NCBI RefSeq assembly: GCF_041053105.1
Contig: NZ_CP163444.1
Span: forward strand, 7,968,501-8,032,500
Reading direction: 5' to 3'
DNA from: Streptomyces sp. R44
GTDB lineage: Bacteria; Actinomycetota; Actinomycetes; Streptomycetales; Streptomycetaceae
DNA length: 64,000 nucleotides
Positions 10,613 to 19,681 of this stretch are shown here, piece by piece (position 1 is the stretch's first letter; each line of letters opens with the position of its first letter). Below the pieces are notes generated by a model. It ran no database searches. It worked only from the letters and a program-made list of their open reading frames with translations, and had not been told where the DNA came from. The position numbers and the translations under genes were made by a program.

Positions 10613-11763
10613 CGGCGGACCTGAAGGAAGCGGCCCGGCGCGCGGTCCGCCGCCGTGCCGAGGAGCTCGTCGGCCTCTCCGAGCGGCTGCACACCGACCC
10701 GGAGACCGCCTGGGAGGAGCACCGGGCCGCGGCCGCCGTACCCGAACTCCTCGACCGGGCCGGATTCGACGTCACCCCGTCCTATCTGGGACTGGAGACG
10801 GCCTTCCACGCCCGGTTCGGCAGCGGGCCGGTACGGATCGCCCTGTGCGCCGAGTACGACGCGCTGCCCGGCCTCGGCCACGCGTGCGGGCACAACCTCA
10901 TCGCGGCGAGTTCCGTCGGGGCCGCGCTCGGCCTCGCCGCCGTCGCCGACGACGCGGGTCTCACCGTCGAGGTCTACGGCACCCCGGCCGAGGAGGGCGG
11001 CGGCGGGAAGATCGAGCTGCTCGACCGGGGCGCGTTCGCCGGGGTCGACCTCGCGATGATGGTGCATCCGGCGCCGGTCGACGTCGCCGAGGCCCGCCCC
11101 TTCGCGGTCAGCCACTCCAAGATCTCCTACACCGGGAAGTCCGCGCACGCCGCGGCCTACCCGGAGGCCGGGGTCAACGCGGCCGACGCCTTCACCGTGG
11201 CCCAGGTCGCGATCGGCCTGCTCCGCCAGCACCTGCCCGCCTCGGCCCGGGTGCACGGCGTGGTGACCCACGCCGGGGACGCCCCGAACGCCATCCCGGA
11301 GCGGGCGACCGGACGGTGGTACGTACGGGCCGAGACGCTCGCCGAACTCGCCGCACTGGAACCCCGCGTCATGCGGGCCTTCGAGGCCGGTGCCCTCGCG
11401 ACCGGCTGCGACCTCCGGATCGAGCCCGAGAGCAGGCCGTACGCGGAGTTCCGCACCGACGAGACCGCCCTCGGCCACTACCGTACGAACGCCCTCGCCC
11501 TGGGCCGGGAGTTCGCGCCGCCCGGCCAGGCCGCACGGATGAACCGGGCCTCCACCGACATGGGCAACGTCTCCCAGGTCGTGCCGGCCATCCACCCCTA
11601 CATCGGCATCGGCTCCCTGCCGGCCACCAACCACCAGCACGAGTTCGCCGCGCACTGCGTGGGCGGGACCGCCGAGCGGGCCCTGCTCGACGGGGCGATG
11701 GCGCTGGCCTGGACCGGCGTGGACCGAGCCCTCCCTCCCCGACCGAGTGAAGGACCCCGATGA
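10609..11763 (+). CDS. M20 family metallo-amidohydrolase (AbgB-like)
   Basis: A 384-residue amidohydrolase of the M20 zinc peptidase family, close in pattern to AbgB/PM20D2 enzymes that cut N-acyl amino acids or dipeptides. Metal-site motifs are seen in order: CAEYDALPGLGHACGHNL, TPAEEGGGGK and MMVHPAP; the dimerisation domain follows, and the last metal-ligand region is NHQHEFAAH. GTG 10609 overlaps the DUF1028 stop (GTGA), and its stop overlaps the aspA start (ATGA). Its tight coupling to aspartate ammonia-lyase suggests that it may release aspartate from an N-acyl-aspartate, as in hydrolysis of amino-acid conjugates; this is inference. Confidence 0.83.
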   Translation: MTADLKEAARRAVRRRAEELVGLSERLHTDPETAWEEHRAAAAVPELLDRAGFDVTPSYLGLETAFHARFGSGPVRIALCAEYDALPGLGHACGHNLIAASSVGAALGLAAVADDAGLTVEVYGTPAEEGGGGKIELLDRGAFAGVDLAMMVHPAPVDVAEARPFAVSHSKISYTGKSAHAAAYPEAGVNAADAFTVAQVAIGLLRQHLPASARVHGVVTHAGDAPNAIPERATGRWYVRAETLAELAALEPRVMRAFEAGALATGCDLRIEPESRPYAEFRTDETALGHYRTNALALGREFAPPGQAARMNRASTDMGNVSQVVPAIHPYIGIGSLPATNHQHEFAAHCVGGTAERALLDGAMALAWTGVDRALPPRPSEGPR

Positions 11764-13175
11764 CCCCGACCCCCGAGCGGCACCGGACGGAGCACGACAT
11801 GCTCGGCGACGTCGACGTCCCGGCGGACGCCTACTACGGGGCGCACACCGCCCGGGCGCTGGCCAACTTCCCCCTCACCGGGGAGACCCTCGCCTCCCGG
11901 CCGCACATGATCGGCGCCCTGGCGGCGGTCAAGAGCGCCGCGGCCCGCGCCAACGCCGAGGTCGGCGCCCTGGACCCCGCGCTCGCCTCGGCGATCGCGG
12001 ACGCCTGCGCCGAGATCCGTGCCGGGGCGCTCCACGACCAGTTCGTGGTCGACCTGATCCAGGGCGGCGCGGGCACCTCGACGAACATGAACGCCAACGA
12101 GGTGATCGCCAACCGCGCCCTGGAACTCCTCGGCCGCTCCCGCGGCGAATACGCGGTCCTGCACCCGCTCGACCACGTCAACCTCGGCCAGAGCACCAAC
12201 GACGTCTGTCCGACCGCCCTGAAACTGGCCCTCGACGCGCACCTCGTCGAACTGCTCGCCGCCCTGGCCGGCCTGCGCGGCGCCTTCGAGGACAAGGCCG
12301 CCGAGTTCGCCGACGTCCTGAAGATGGGCCGCACCCAGCTCCAGGACGCCGTGCCCATGACCCTGGGCCAGGAGTTCGGGGCGTACGCCGCCACCCTCGC
12401 CGAGGACGAGCAGCGGCTCGCCGAGGTCAGGCCGCTGCTGCACGAGCTCGGCCTCGGCGGCACGGCGATCGGCACCGGCCTCAACGCCCGCCCGGGCTAC
12501 CGGGAGCGGGCGATCGAGGAGCTCGGGCGGCTGACCGGCATCCCGACGCTCGTGTCCGCGCCCGACCTCGTGGAGGCCACCCAGGACGTCGGCGTCTTCG
12601 TGCACCTGTCCGGGGTGCTCAAGCGCGTCGCCGTGAAGCTGTCCAAGATCTGCAACGACCTGCGTCTGCTCTCCTCGGGACCGCAGGCCGGACTCGGCGA
12701 GATCAACCTGCCCGCGCGGCAGGCCGGTTCGTCCATCATGCCCGGCAAGGTGAATCCGGTGATCCCGGAGGCGGTCAACCAGATCGCCTTCGAGGTCATC
12801 GGCAACGACGTGACCGTGACGCTCGCGGCCGAGGGCGGGCAGCTCCAGCTCAACGCCTTCGGGCCGGTCATCCACCGCAGCCTGAGCGCCGGCCTCGACC
12901 ACCTCACCGCGGGCATCGGCGTCCTCGCCGAACATTGCGTGCGGGGCATCACCGCCAACCGCGAACGGCTCGCCGAGACCGTGGCCGCCTCCACCGGACT
13001 CGTGACCGCGCTCGGTCCCGCGCTCGGCTACGAGACCGCCTGCGCGCTCGCGGTCGAGGCCCATCACACCGGCAGACCCGCGCTCGACCTCGTACGCGAG
13101 CGGGCGCTGCTGACGGAGGCGGAACTCGGCGAGCTCCTCAGCCCCGCCGCCCTCACCGGACGGCCCGCCCTCTGA
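11760..13175 (+). CDS. aspA: Aspartate ammonia-lyase
   Basis: Converts aspartate to fumarate and ammonia. The 471-residue protein has the fumarase/aspartase superfamily signature GSSIMPGKVNPVIPEAVNQ and a substrate-binding GGAGTSTNMNANEVIANRALE segment. The latter is aspartase/class II fumarase-like; TEHDMLGDVDVPADAYYGAHTARALANFPLTG favours aspartase over fumarase. It is the last gene of the FMO-RidA-DUF1028-M20 operon, joined by ATGA. It probably channels released aspartate into the TCA cycle. A class II fumarase remains a weaker alternative. Confidence 0.87.
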   Translation: MTPTPERHRTEHDMLGDVDVPADAYYGAHTARALANFPLTGETLASRPHMIGALAAVKSAAARANAEVGALDPALASAIADACAEIRAGALHDQFVVDLIQGGAGTSTNMNANEVIANRALELLGRSRGEYAVLHPLDHVNLGQSTNDVCPTALKLALDAHLVELLAALAGLRGAFEDKAAEFADVLKMGRTQLQDAVPMTLGQEFGAYAATLAEDEQRLAEVRPLLHELGLGGTAIGTGLNARPGYRERAIEELGRLTGIPTLVSAPDLVEATQDVGVFVHLSGVLKRVAVKLSKICNDLRLLSSGPQAGLGEINLPARQAGSSIMPGKVNPVIPEAVNQIAFEVIGNDVTVTLAAEGGQLQLNAFGPVIHRSLSAGLDHLTAGIGVLAEHCVRGITANRERLAETVAASTGLVTALGPALGYETACALAVEAHHTGRPALDLVRERALLTEAELGELLSPAALTGRPAL

Positions 13176-13239
13176 GACCGTTCCGGCCGGCGCCGCATAG
13201 GGTCGGAGGCGACCGGACCACCAGGCGCGAGGGCCACGC

Positions 13240-14166
13240 ATGACGTCACCAGTGGGTTTCACACTCGTCCAGCTCCGCTACTTCCTCGTCGCCGCCGAAC
13301 GCGGCTCGATGACGGAGGCGGCGGCGGAGCTGCACATCGCGCAGTCCGCCGTGTCCACGGCCGTCCACAACCTGGAGCAGGACCTCAGGGTCCAGCTCTT
13401 CATCCGCCGGCGCGGCCGGGGCCTGACCCTCACACCCGCGGGGGAGCGGCTCCGGCAGCAGGCGGAGGAACTCCTCGCCCGCGCCCGCGAGGTCGCCGAG
13501 GAGGCCAGGGGAGGGGGCGAGTCCCTCTCCGGGCCGGTGACCGTCGGCTGCTTCGTGACCCTGGCACCCCACTACCTGCCGGCCCTGTTCAGCGAGTGCA
13601 CCCGGCGCCACCCGGGCATCGAGCTCGACGTCGTGGAGGCGGAGGCGGACCAGCTCGTCCAGGCCCTGACGGCGGGACGCGTCGACTTCGCGCTCACCTA
13701 CGACCTCGGTCTCGCGGCCGAGCCGGACCTGGACGGCGAGACGGTCGCCCGGGCACCGGCGTACGTCATCGTCGCGGCCGGTCACCCGCTGGCGGGACGG
13801 GACAGCGTCGAGCTCGCCGAGCTGTCCGCGGAGCCTCTCGTCCTCCTCGACCTGCCCCACAGCCGCGACTACTTCCGCTCCCTGGTGGCCGCCACCGGCA
13901 CCGCGCCCGACGTGCGCTACCGCACGGGGAGCTTCGAGACCGTGCGGTCCCTGGTGGCCCGCGGGCTCGGCTACTCGGTGCTCAACCAGCGGCCGGCGAC
14001 CAGCCAGACGTACGGCGGCGGCGAGGTCGCCGAGCTCCGGCTCCGGGACGGCGGACCGCCGCTCGACGTCAGGATCGCCTCGGTGCGGAGCATGACCCAG
14101 ACCGCCCGCGCCCGGGCGGTCATGGACCTGCTGCGGGAGATCGCCGGCAGGCCCGCGGGGGCCTGA
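13240..14166 (+). CDS. LysR family transcriptional regulator
   Basis: A 308-residue LysR-type regulator. Residues 6-66 form the winged helix-turn-helix (FTLVQLRYFLVAAERGSMTEAAAELHIAQSAVSTAVHNLEQDLRVQLFIRRRGRG), and residues 95-300 the periplasmic-binding-like effector domain (GPVTVGCFVTLAPHYLPALFSE...). It starts 64 bases after aspA on the same strand rather than divergently. It may therefore be read through from the operon, and is a plausible activator of the monooxygenase-aspA operon or of the xdh genes. The ATG at 13240 is the first good start. Confidence 0.9.
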   Translation: MTSPVGFTLVQLRYFLVAAERGSMTEAAAELHIAQSAVSTAVHNLEQDLRVQLFIRRRGRGLTLTPAGERLRQQAEELLARAREVAEEARGGGESLSGPVTVGCFVTLAPHYLPALFSECTRRHPGIELDVVEAEADQLVQALTAGRVDFALTYDLGLAAEPDLDGETVARAPAYVIVAAGHPLAGRDSVELAELSAEPLVLLDLPHSRDYFRSLVAATGTAPDVRYRTGSFETVRSLVARGLGYSVLNQRPATSQTYGGGEVAELRLRDGGPPLDVRIASVRSMTQTARARAVMDLLREIAGRPAGA

Positions 14167-14169
14167 GCC

Positions 14170-14796
14170 TCACAGATCCGCGCGGCCCGTCACGGCCCGG
14201 GCGTGGGCCAGGATCAGCTCACGGGCCCTGTCGGGGCGCAGCGCGGCGTTGCGGCTGACGATGTGCAGTCCGTAGCCGTCCTCCAGGGCCACCAGGCCGT
14301 GTGCCAGGTCCGGCGCGGCCGCGGCGAGCGTGAACCCGCCGGTCGCGGCGCCCACGGCGAGCGCGGTGGTGTAGAGCGCGACCTCCCGGCCGAACAGCGA
14401 GGCCATCAGCTCGGCGTGCCCGGGGCTGCGGCCGGCGCGCCGGTGCAGTTCGTAGAGCAGCCCGTGGAGCGGGTCGTCCGCCGTGCTCGGCAGCCCGCTG
14501 TTCAGGAGGGCCCGCAGCCGTGCGGCCGGATCGTCGGCGGGTGCCTCGTCGTAGGCCTGCTGCCGGGTGGCCAGATAGCTCTCCACGGCGCCCCGGTGCA
14601 CCTCGAGGACAAGGTCGTCCAGCTCGGGGTAGTAGTACAGGACCGAGCCCTGGGAGACACCCGCGGCCTCCGCGATGTCCTTGATGCGCAGGGCTTCGAG
14701 GCCGCGCTCCGCGATGGCCCGCCCCGCGGCGGTGACCAGGGCCTCCCGCCGTGCCGTCTGGTCGCGTGGTCTGCCTGCTTTCCTCATGGCGCCCAT
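14170..14796 (-). CDS. TetR family transcriptional regulator
   Basis: A 208-residue TetR-type repressor. The HTH is at residues 13-58 (ARREALVTAAGRAIAERGLEALRIKDIAEAAGVSQGSVLYYYPELDDLV), followed by a ligand domain. It is divergent from the aldehyde dehydrogenase / aminotransferase / permease genes, the usual arrangement for a repressor of an amine or amino-acid catabolic operon. Two ATG codons (14796 and 14787) are possible starts. A weak inverted repeat TTTGA-N8-TCAAA at 14866-14883 in the divergent gap is a possible operator. It ends three bases from the convergent LysR gene. Confidence 0.88.
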   Translation of the reverse strand: MGAMRKAGRPRDQTARREALVTAAGRAIAERGLEALRIKDIAEAAGVSQGSVLYYYPELDDLVLEVHRGAVESYLATRQQAYDEAPADDPAARLRALLNSGLPSTADDPLHGLLYELHRRAGRSPGHAELMASLFGREVALYTTALAVGAATGGFTLAAAAPDLAHGLVALEDGYGLHIVSRNAALRPDRARELILAHARAVTGRADL

Positions 14797-14865
14797 TCTC
14801 TGATGACCGGATCAGGTTGTGCAAGAAGTTCTCGTCCAGAGCATTGACGGCCGCTTCACCAATTG

Positions 14866-14883
14866 TTTGAATCCCAACTCAAA
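14866..14883. promoter_or_regulatory. Possible TetR operator in a divergent gap
   Basis: TTTGA-N8-TCAAA in the only AT-richer part of the 223-base region between the TetR gene and the aldehyde dehydrogenase gene. The arms are short, so the call rests mainly on position. Confidence 0.3.
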
Positions 14884-15019
14884 GAAGTCGGTGCGGACGA
14901 CCCCCCGCCGAGCTCCTCTCCCCTCCGCCGCCCCCGCACACAGCCCGGGCCGCACCTCCCCCGCCCCCCGAACGGGCACCGGCTCGCAGACGTCCCACGA
15001 CGCGATCGAAGGCCACACC

Positions 15020-16492
15020 ATGCAGACGTACGCCCACTGGCGGCAGCGCGCCGCCGACCTCACCCCACGCACCCGCCTGTTCATCGACGGAGCGTGGACC
15101 GACCCCTCCGAGGACCACTGGCTCCCGACCGTGAACCCCGCGACCGGCAAGACCACCGCCCAGGTCGCGGCCGGCTCCGCCGCGGACGTCGACCGGGCCG
15201 TGGCCGCGGCCCGCACCTCCTTCGAGGACGGCCGCTGGTCGCGCACCGCACCCGCGGAGCGCAGGCGGGTCCTGCTCGCCCTCGCCCGGCTCATCGAGGA
15301 GCACGGCGAGGAGCTCGCCCTCTGCGACACCCTCGACATGGGCAAGCCCATCGCCGAGTCCCACGGCACCGACGTCCCCGGCGCGGCCGGCGTCTTCACC
15401 TGGTACGCCGAGGCCGTCGACAAGCTCTACGACGAGGCCGCCCCGGCCCCGCCGGGCAACCTCGCCCTCGTGCGCCGCGCTCCGCTCGGGGTGGTGGGCG
15501 CGGTGGTGCCCTGGAACTTCCCCCTCGACCTCGCGAGCTGGAAGCTGGCCCCCGCCCTGGCCGCGGGCAACAGCGTCGTACTGAAGCCCGCCGAGCAGTC
15601 CCCGCTCTCCGCCCTGCTCCTCGCGGAGCTCGCCGCGGAGGCCGGCCTGCCCGACGGCGTGCTGAACGTCGTCCCGGGCCCGGGCGAGACCACCGGGCGG
15701 GCGCTCGGCCTCCACCCGGACGTCGACACCCTCGTCTTCACCGGGTCCACCGCCGTGGCCAAGCGCTTCCTCGCCTACTCCGCCGAGTCCAACATGAAGC
15801 AGGTCTGGCCCGAGGCCGGCGGCAAGAGCCCCAACGTGGTCTTCGCCGACGCCGACCTGGACGCGGCGGCGGAGCGCGCGGCCTGGGGCTTCGTCTACAA
15901 CGCCGGGCAGGTGTGCTCCGCCAACACCCGCCTCCTCGTCGAGGCCTCCGTCGCCGAGGAGTTCACCGCCCGCGTCGCCGAGCACGCCCGCACCTGGCTG
16001 CCGGGCGACCCCCTCGACCCCGCGACCCGGCTCGGACCGCTCGTCGACGAGGCCCAGGCCGCACGCGTCCTCGACGCCGTGCGCTCATCGGGCGGCACCG
16101 TCGTCTGCGGCGGCACACGGCCCGACCGGGACGGCGCCTACCTCGACCCCACCGTCGTCACCGGCCTCGGCCCCGACGCCCCGCTCGTCCGGGAGGAGCT
16201 CTTCGGCCCCGTCCTCGCGGTCCTCCCCTTCCGGGACGAGGCCGAGGCGATCCACCTCGCCAACGACTCGGCCTACGGCCTCGCGGCCTCCCTGTGGACC
16301 CGCGACCTCGGCCGCGCCCACCGCGTGGCCGACGCCCTGCGCGCCGGGACCGTGTCCGTGAACACGGTCGACGCGCTCAGCCCGTACACCCCCTTCGGCG
16401 GGTTCAAGCAGTCCGGCCACGGCCGCGACCTCTCCCTGCACTCCTTCGACAAGTACACCGGCCTGAAGACCACCTGGATCGCGTACGGCTGA
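15020..16492 (+). CDS. NAD(P)-dependent aldehyde dehydrogenase
   Basis: Oxidises an aldehyde to the acid. This 490-residue ALDH-superfamily protein shows the whole family pattern: VVPWNFPLDLASWKLAPALAAGNSVVLKPAEQSPLSAL (NAD site), TLVFTGSTAVAKRFL, PEAGGKSPNVVF with the general-base Glu, GQVCSANTRLLVE with the nucleophilic Cys, and EELFGPVLAVLPF. The best relatives by pattern are gamma-glutamyl-gamma-aminobutyraldehyde / PuuC-type dehydrogenases. The start ATG 15020 begins MQTYAHWRQRA, after an upstream open stretch without coding character. With the aminotransferase and permease genes that follow, it fits an amine-to-acid catabolic route (polyamine, GABA or similar). Confidence 0.9.
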   Translation: MQTYAHWRQRAADLTPRTRLFIDGAWTDPSEDHWLPTVNPATGKTTAQVAAGSAADVDRAVAAARTSFEDGRWSRTAPAERRRVLLALARLIEEHGEELALCDTLDMGKPIAESHGTDVPGAAGVFTWYAEAVDKLYDEAAPAPPGNLALVRRAPLGVVGAVVPWNFPLDLASWKLAPALAAGNSVVLKPAEQSPLSALLLAELAAEAGLPDGVLNVVPGPGETTGRALGLHPDVDTLVFTGSTAVAKRFLAYSAESNMKQVWPEAGGKSPNVVFADADLDAAAERAAWGFVYNAGQVCSANTRLLVEASVAEEFTARVAEHARTWLPGDPLDPATRLGPLVDEAQAARVLDAVRSSGGTVVCGGTRPDRDGAYLDPTVVTGLGPDAPLVREELFGPVLAVLPFRDEAEAIHLANDSAYGLAASLWTRDLGRAHRVADALRAGTVSVNTVDALSPYTPFGGFKQSGHGRDLSLHSFDKYTGLKTTWIAYG

Positions 16493-16564
16493 CCCGCCGG
16501 CGACCCGAAGGACGCCGGCTCGGCACCCACCCGACACCCTCACCCCAGCAAGGGACTCACCACC

Positions 16565-17935
16565 ATGACCAGCGAGCACACCGCAGACCTGATCGGCCTC
16601 GACCGGGCGCACATCATCCACCCCTACCTGCCGGGCACCGCCACCGAGCGCGTGATCATGGCCTCCGGTTCCGGCTGCCGGCTCACCGACACCGAGGGCC
16701 GCGACTACCTCGACGCCACCGGCGGCCTCTGGCTCGCGCAGATCGGACACGGCCGCGAGGAGGTGGCCGACATCGCCCACGAGCAGATGAAGAAGCTGGA
16801 GTACTTCACCAGCTTCTGGGAGTTCTCCAACGAGCCGGCCATCAAGCTCGCCGCCCGCCTGGCCGAGATCGCCCCCGAGCCGCTCAACCACGTCTACTTC
16901 ACCTCCGGCGGCTCCGAGGGCAACGAGGCCGCCATCAAGATGGCCCGCTACTACCACCACCGCCGCGGCGAGGGCAGCCGGACCTGGATCCTCGCGCGCA
17001 GCAAGGCCTACCACGGCATCGGCTACGGCGGCGGCTCGGCCACCGGCTTCCCCGTCTACCACGAGGGCTTCGCCCCGATGATGCCGCACGTCTCCCACCT
17101 CACGCCCCCGTGGCCGTACCGCAGCGAGCTGTACGGCGACGAGCCGCTCGCACCCGAGCAGGTCACCGACTTCCTCGTCCGCGAACTCGAGGAGCGCATC
17201 GCCGAGATCGGCCCGAAGAACATCGCCGCGATGATCGGCGAGCCCATCATGGGCGTCGGCGGCATGCTCGTCCCGCCGGCCGACTACTGGCCCCGGGTGC
17301 GCGAGGTCCTCGACCGGCACGGCATCCTCCTCATCTTCGACGAGGTCGTCACCGCGTACGGCCGGGTCGGGGAGTGGTTCGCCGCCCAGTACTTCGACGT
17401 CACCCCGGACATCATCGTCACCGCCAAGGGCATCACCTCCGGCTACGTCCCGCTCGGCGCCCTCCTGGTGAGCGACCGGCTCGCCGAGGTGCTCCTGCGC
17501 GACCACGGCTTCCCCATGGGCTACACCTACAACGGCCACCCGGTCGCCACCGCCGTCGCCACCGCCAACCTCGACATCATCGAGCGGGAAGGACTGCTCG
17601 CCCGCGCCACGAGTCTGGGCTCCTTCCTCCACGACGAACTGAAGGCACAGCTGGGCGACCTGCCGATCGTCGGCGAGATCCGCTCCGTCGGCATGATGCT
17701 GGCCGTCGAACTGGTCCAGGACCGCGCCACCCGTGCCCCCCTGCCCCTCGACCCGGCCCGGATGCCCCACGACGTCATCCGCCGCGAAGCCGGCGTGATC
17801 GTCCGCGACTCCGCCCACAGCCTGGTCCTGTCCCCGCCGCTCGTCATGACGGAGACCGAGGCCAAGGAGGTGGCCACCGCGCTGCGCGGTGTCCTGGAGC
17901 GCACCGGTCCCACCGGCGAGATCCGCCCCGCCTGA
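16565..17935 (+). CDS. Class III aminotransferase (PLP-dependent)
   Basis: Moves an amino group from an amine or omega-amino acid to a keto acid. The 456-residue protein has the class III features: FTSGGSEGNEAAIKMARYY (PLP phosphate site), IFDEVVTAYGRVGEWFA (Asp that contacts the PLP ring nitrogen), and ITAKGITSGYVPLGALLV with the Schiff-base Lys. The HPYLPGTATERVIMASGSGCRL start is typical of omega-amino acid/amine:pyruvate members. It lies 72 bases after the aldehyde dehydrogenase gene and before an APC permease; transamination followed by aldehyde oxidation is the obvious joint job. The exact substrate is not readable. Confidence 0.9.
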   Translation: MTSEHTADLIGLDRAHIIHPYLPGTATERVIMASGSGCRLTDTEGRDYLDATGGLWLAQIGHGREEVADIAHEQMKKLEYFTSFWEFSNEPAIKLAARLAEIAPEPLNHVYFTSGGSEGNEAAIKMARYYHHRRGEGSRTWILARSKAYHGIGYGGGSATGFPVYHEGFAPMMPHVSHLTPPWPYRSELYGDEPLAPEQVTDFLVRELEERIAEIGPKNIAAMIGEPIMGVGGMLVPPADYWPRVREVLDRHGILLIFDEVVTAYGRVGEWFAAQYFDVTPDIIVTAKGITSGYVPLGALLVSDRLAEVLLRDHGFPMGYTYNGHPVATAVATANLDIIEREGLLARATSLGSFLHDELKAQLGDLPIVGEIRSVGMMLAVELVQDRATRAPLPLDPARMPHDVIRREAGVIVRDSAHSLVLSPPLVMTETEAKEVATALRGVLERTGPTGEIRPA

Positions 17936-18048
17936 CCCCGCACGGGAGGCCCGGTGCCCCCGCCGGGCCTCCCCGACACGGACGCCACTCCGTCACCGCG
18001 CTCACGCGCGCCTGCTCGCAGTACCCCTCTCCCCGCTAGGAACTGCCC

Positions 18049-19554
18049 GTGTCCTCCCCTCTCTCCGCCACCGACCCGCGCACTCCCCACACCACCTCTG
18101 GGCTCCGGCGCAGCCTGAAGCGCCTCGACATCACCGCCCTGGGCATCGCCGCCGTCATCTCCTTCGACACCGTCGGGCAGATCGCCACCGGCGGCGGCGA
18201 GGCCGCCACCTGGACGGCGGCGCTCGCGCTGTTCTTCCTCGTCCCGTACGCCCTGCTGTTCGCCGAGACCGGCGCCGCGTTCCCGCAGGAGGGCGGCCCG
18301 TACGTCTGGGTCAAGCTCACCCTCGGCCGTTCGGCGGCCGCGCTCACCACCCTGCTGTACTGGGTGACCAACCCCATCTGGCTGGGCGGCTCCCTGGTCT
18401 TCCTCGCCGCCGAGACCTGGGACGGCTTCGTCTTCCACCTGGGCTCGGGCACCTTCGCCGACTACACGTTCAAGCTGCTGTTCGTGTGGACCGCGATCCT
18501 CACCGCCGTCGTCTCCCTGCGCCGCGGCAAATGGATCACCACCCTCGGCGCCGCGGTGAAGGTCCTCACCCTCGCGGTGTTCACCCTGACGGCACTGCTC
18601 TACGGGCTCGAACACGGCTTCCACGGACTCAGCGACGCCCACTTCACCCCGACCACGGCCGGATTCCTCGCCCTCGTGCCCATCCTGCTCTTCGCGTACG
18701 TCGGCTTCGAAGCCCCCAACGCCGCCGGCGAGGAGATGCACGACCCGCAGCGCGACGTGCCCGCCGCCCTCGGACGTTCCGCGTCCGTCGCCGCCTGCTG
18801 CTACCTGCTGCCGGTCCTCGCGCTCCTCGCGGTCGTCCCCGCCCACCAGGTCACCGGGATCGGCGGCTTCATGGAAGGCGCCCGGCTCGTCTTCGGCATC
18901 TACGGCGGTGCGGGCGGCCCGCTCCTGACGCTCACCGCCGTCATGTTCGTCTTCGCCCTCCTCACCCAGGGCAGCGCGTGGATGATCGTCAGCGACCGCA
19001 TGCAGGCGATGGCCGCCGCCGACGGCGGCTCCTTCACCCGCAAGCTCGGCGCCTTCCACCCGCGGCTCGGCACGCCCGTCCGCACCAACCTGCTCTCCGG
19101 AGCGGTGGCCACCGTCTTCATGATCGTGGCCATGCGGGTCGCGGAGGGCGACGCGGGCGCCGTGTTCGCCGTGGTGCTCACCGTGGCGGTCACCACCCTG
19201 CTCCTCTCGTACCTCGTCATCGTGCCCGCGCTCGTCCTGCTCCGGCTGCGCCGGCCCGAGGTCGTACGGCCCTACCAGGTCCCCTTCGGCCAGGGCGGGT
19301 TCATGACCTGCGCGGCGCTCGTCTACGCCTGGATCCTCGTCGGCTCCTGGTGCGCGCTCTTCCCCGGAACCCTGGAAGCGCTCTTCGGCATCGAGTACGC
19401 CTTCGACGACATCTGGGGCATGTCCCGGGCGACGTTCGAGGCGTTCACCCTCGGCACGGTCGCCCTCCTGCTCCTGGTCGGAGCCGCCGGCCTCGCGATC
19501 GCCCGCAGGGAACGCCCGGAAGCAGAGATTCATTGCAACGAGTCGTTGCATTAA
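18049..19554 (+). CDS. APC family amino acid/amine permease
   Basis: Cytoplasmic-membrane transporter of 501 residues with about 12 hydrophobic segments. The amino acid-polyamine-organocation pattern is visible: LKRLDITALGIAAVISFDTVGQI in the first segment, GGEAATWTAALALFFLVPYALLFAETGAAFPQEGGPYVWV, and FAYVGFEAPNAAGEEMHDPQRDVPAAL. It starts at a GTG at 18049 and is the third gene of the aldehyde dehydrogenase-aminotransferase group, so it probably imports the amine or amino acid they consume. Its last codons overlap a perfect palindrome (19534-19550) that may belong to the next promoter. Confidence 0.88.
   Translation: MSSPLSATDPRTPHTTSGLRRSLKRLDITALGIAAVISFDTVGQIATGGGEAATWTAALALFFLVPYALLFAETGAAFPQEGGPYVWVKLTLGRSAAALTTLLYWVTNPIWLGGSLVFLAAETWDGFVFHLGSGTFADYTFKLLFVWTAILTAVVSLRRGKWITTLGAAVKVLTLAVFTLTALLYGLEHGFHGLSDAHFTPTTAGFLALVPILLFAYVGFEAPNAAGEEMHDPQRDVPAALGRSASVAACCYLLPVLALLAVVPAHQVTGIGGFMEGARLVFGIYGGAGGPLLTLTAVMFVFALLTQGSAWMIVSDRMQAMAAADGGSFTRKLGAFHPRLGTPVRTNLLSGAVATVFMIVAMRVAEGDAGAVFAVVLTVAVTTLLLSYLVIVPALVLLRLRRPEVVRPYQVPFGQGGFMTCAALVYAWILVGSWCALFPGTLEALFGIEYAFDDIWGMSRATFEAFTLGTVALLLLVGAAGLAIARRERPEAEIHCNESLH
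19534..19550. promoter_or_regulatory. Perfect palindrome upstream of the P450 gene
   Basis: TGCAACGA-G-TCGTTGCA, 8-base perfect arms around a single central base, lying in the last codons of the permease gene and 132 bases before the P450 start. A third TTGCA copy follows at about 19566-19571 (CATTGCATCAA). This is the form of a dimeric TetR/GntR/LacI operator; no regulator gene lies directly next to it. Confidence 0.5.
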
Positions 19555-19681
19555 TGTACAAGGTCATTGCATCAATTTCGCGGCCTCTACCTGGGGTTAT
19601 GGAGTTCAGTTGATTGACGAAAATCTGAACGCAACGTAGCTTTCGGCCTGCCTCAAACAGCCGACGCCGCGAGACCGAGGA

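Noticed and set aside
14863..18039. A 1058-codon open frame spanning the aldehyde dehydrogenase and aminotransferase genes
   Set aside because: It is a frameshifted reading of two genuine genes and consists mostly of Arg, Pro, Gly and Ala.
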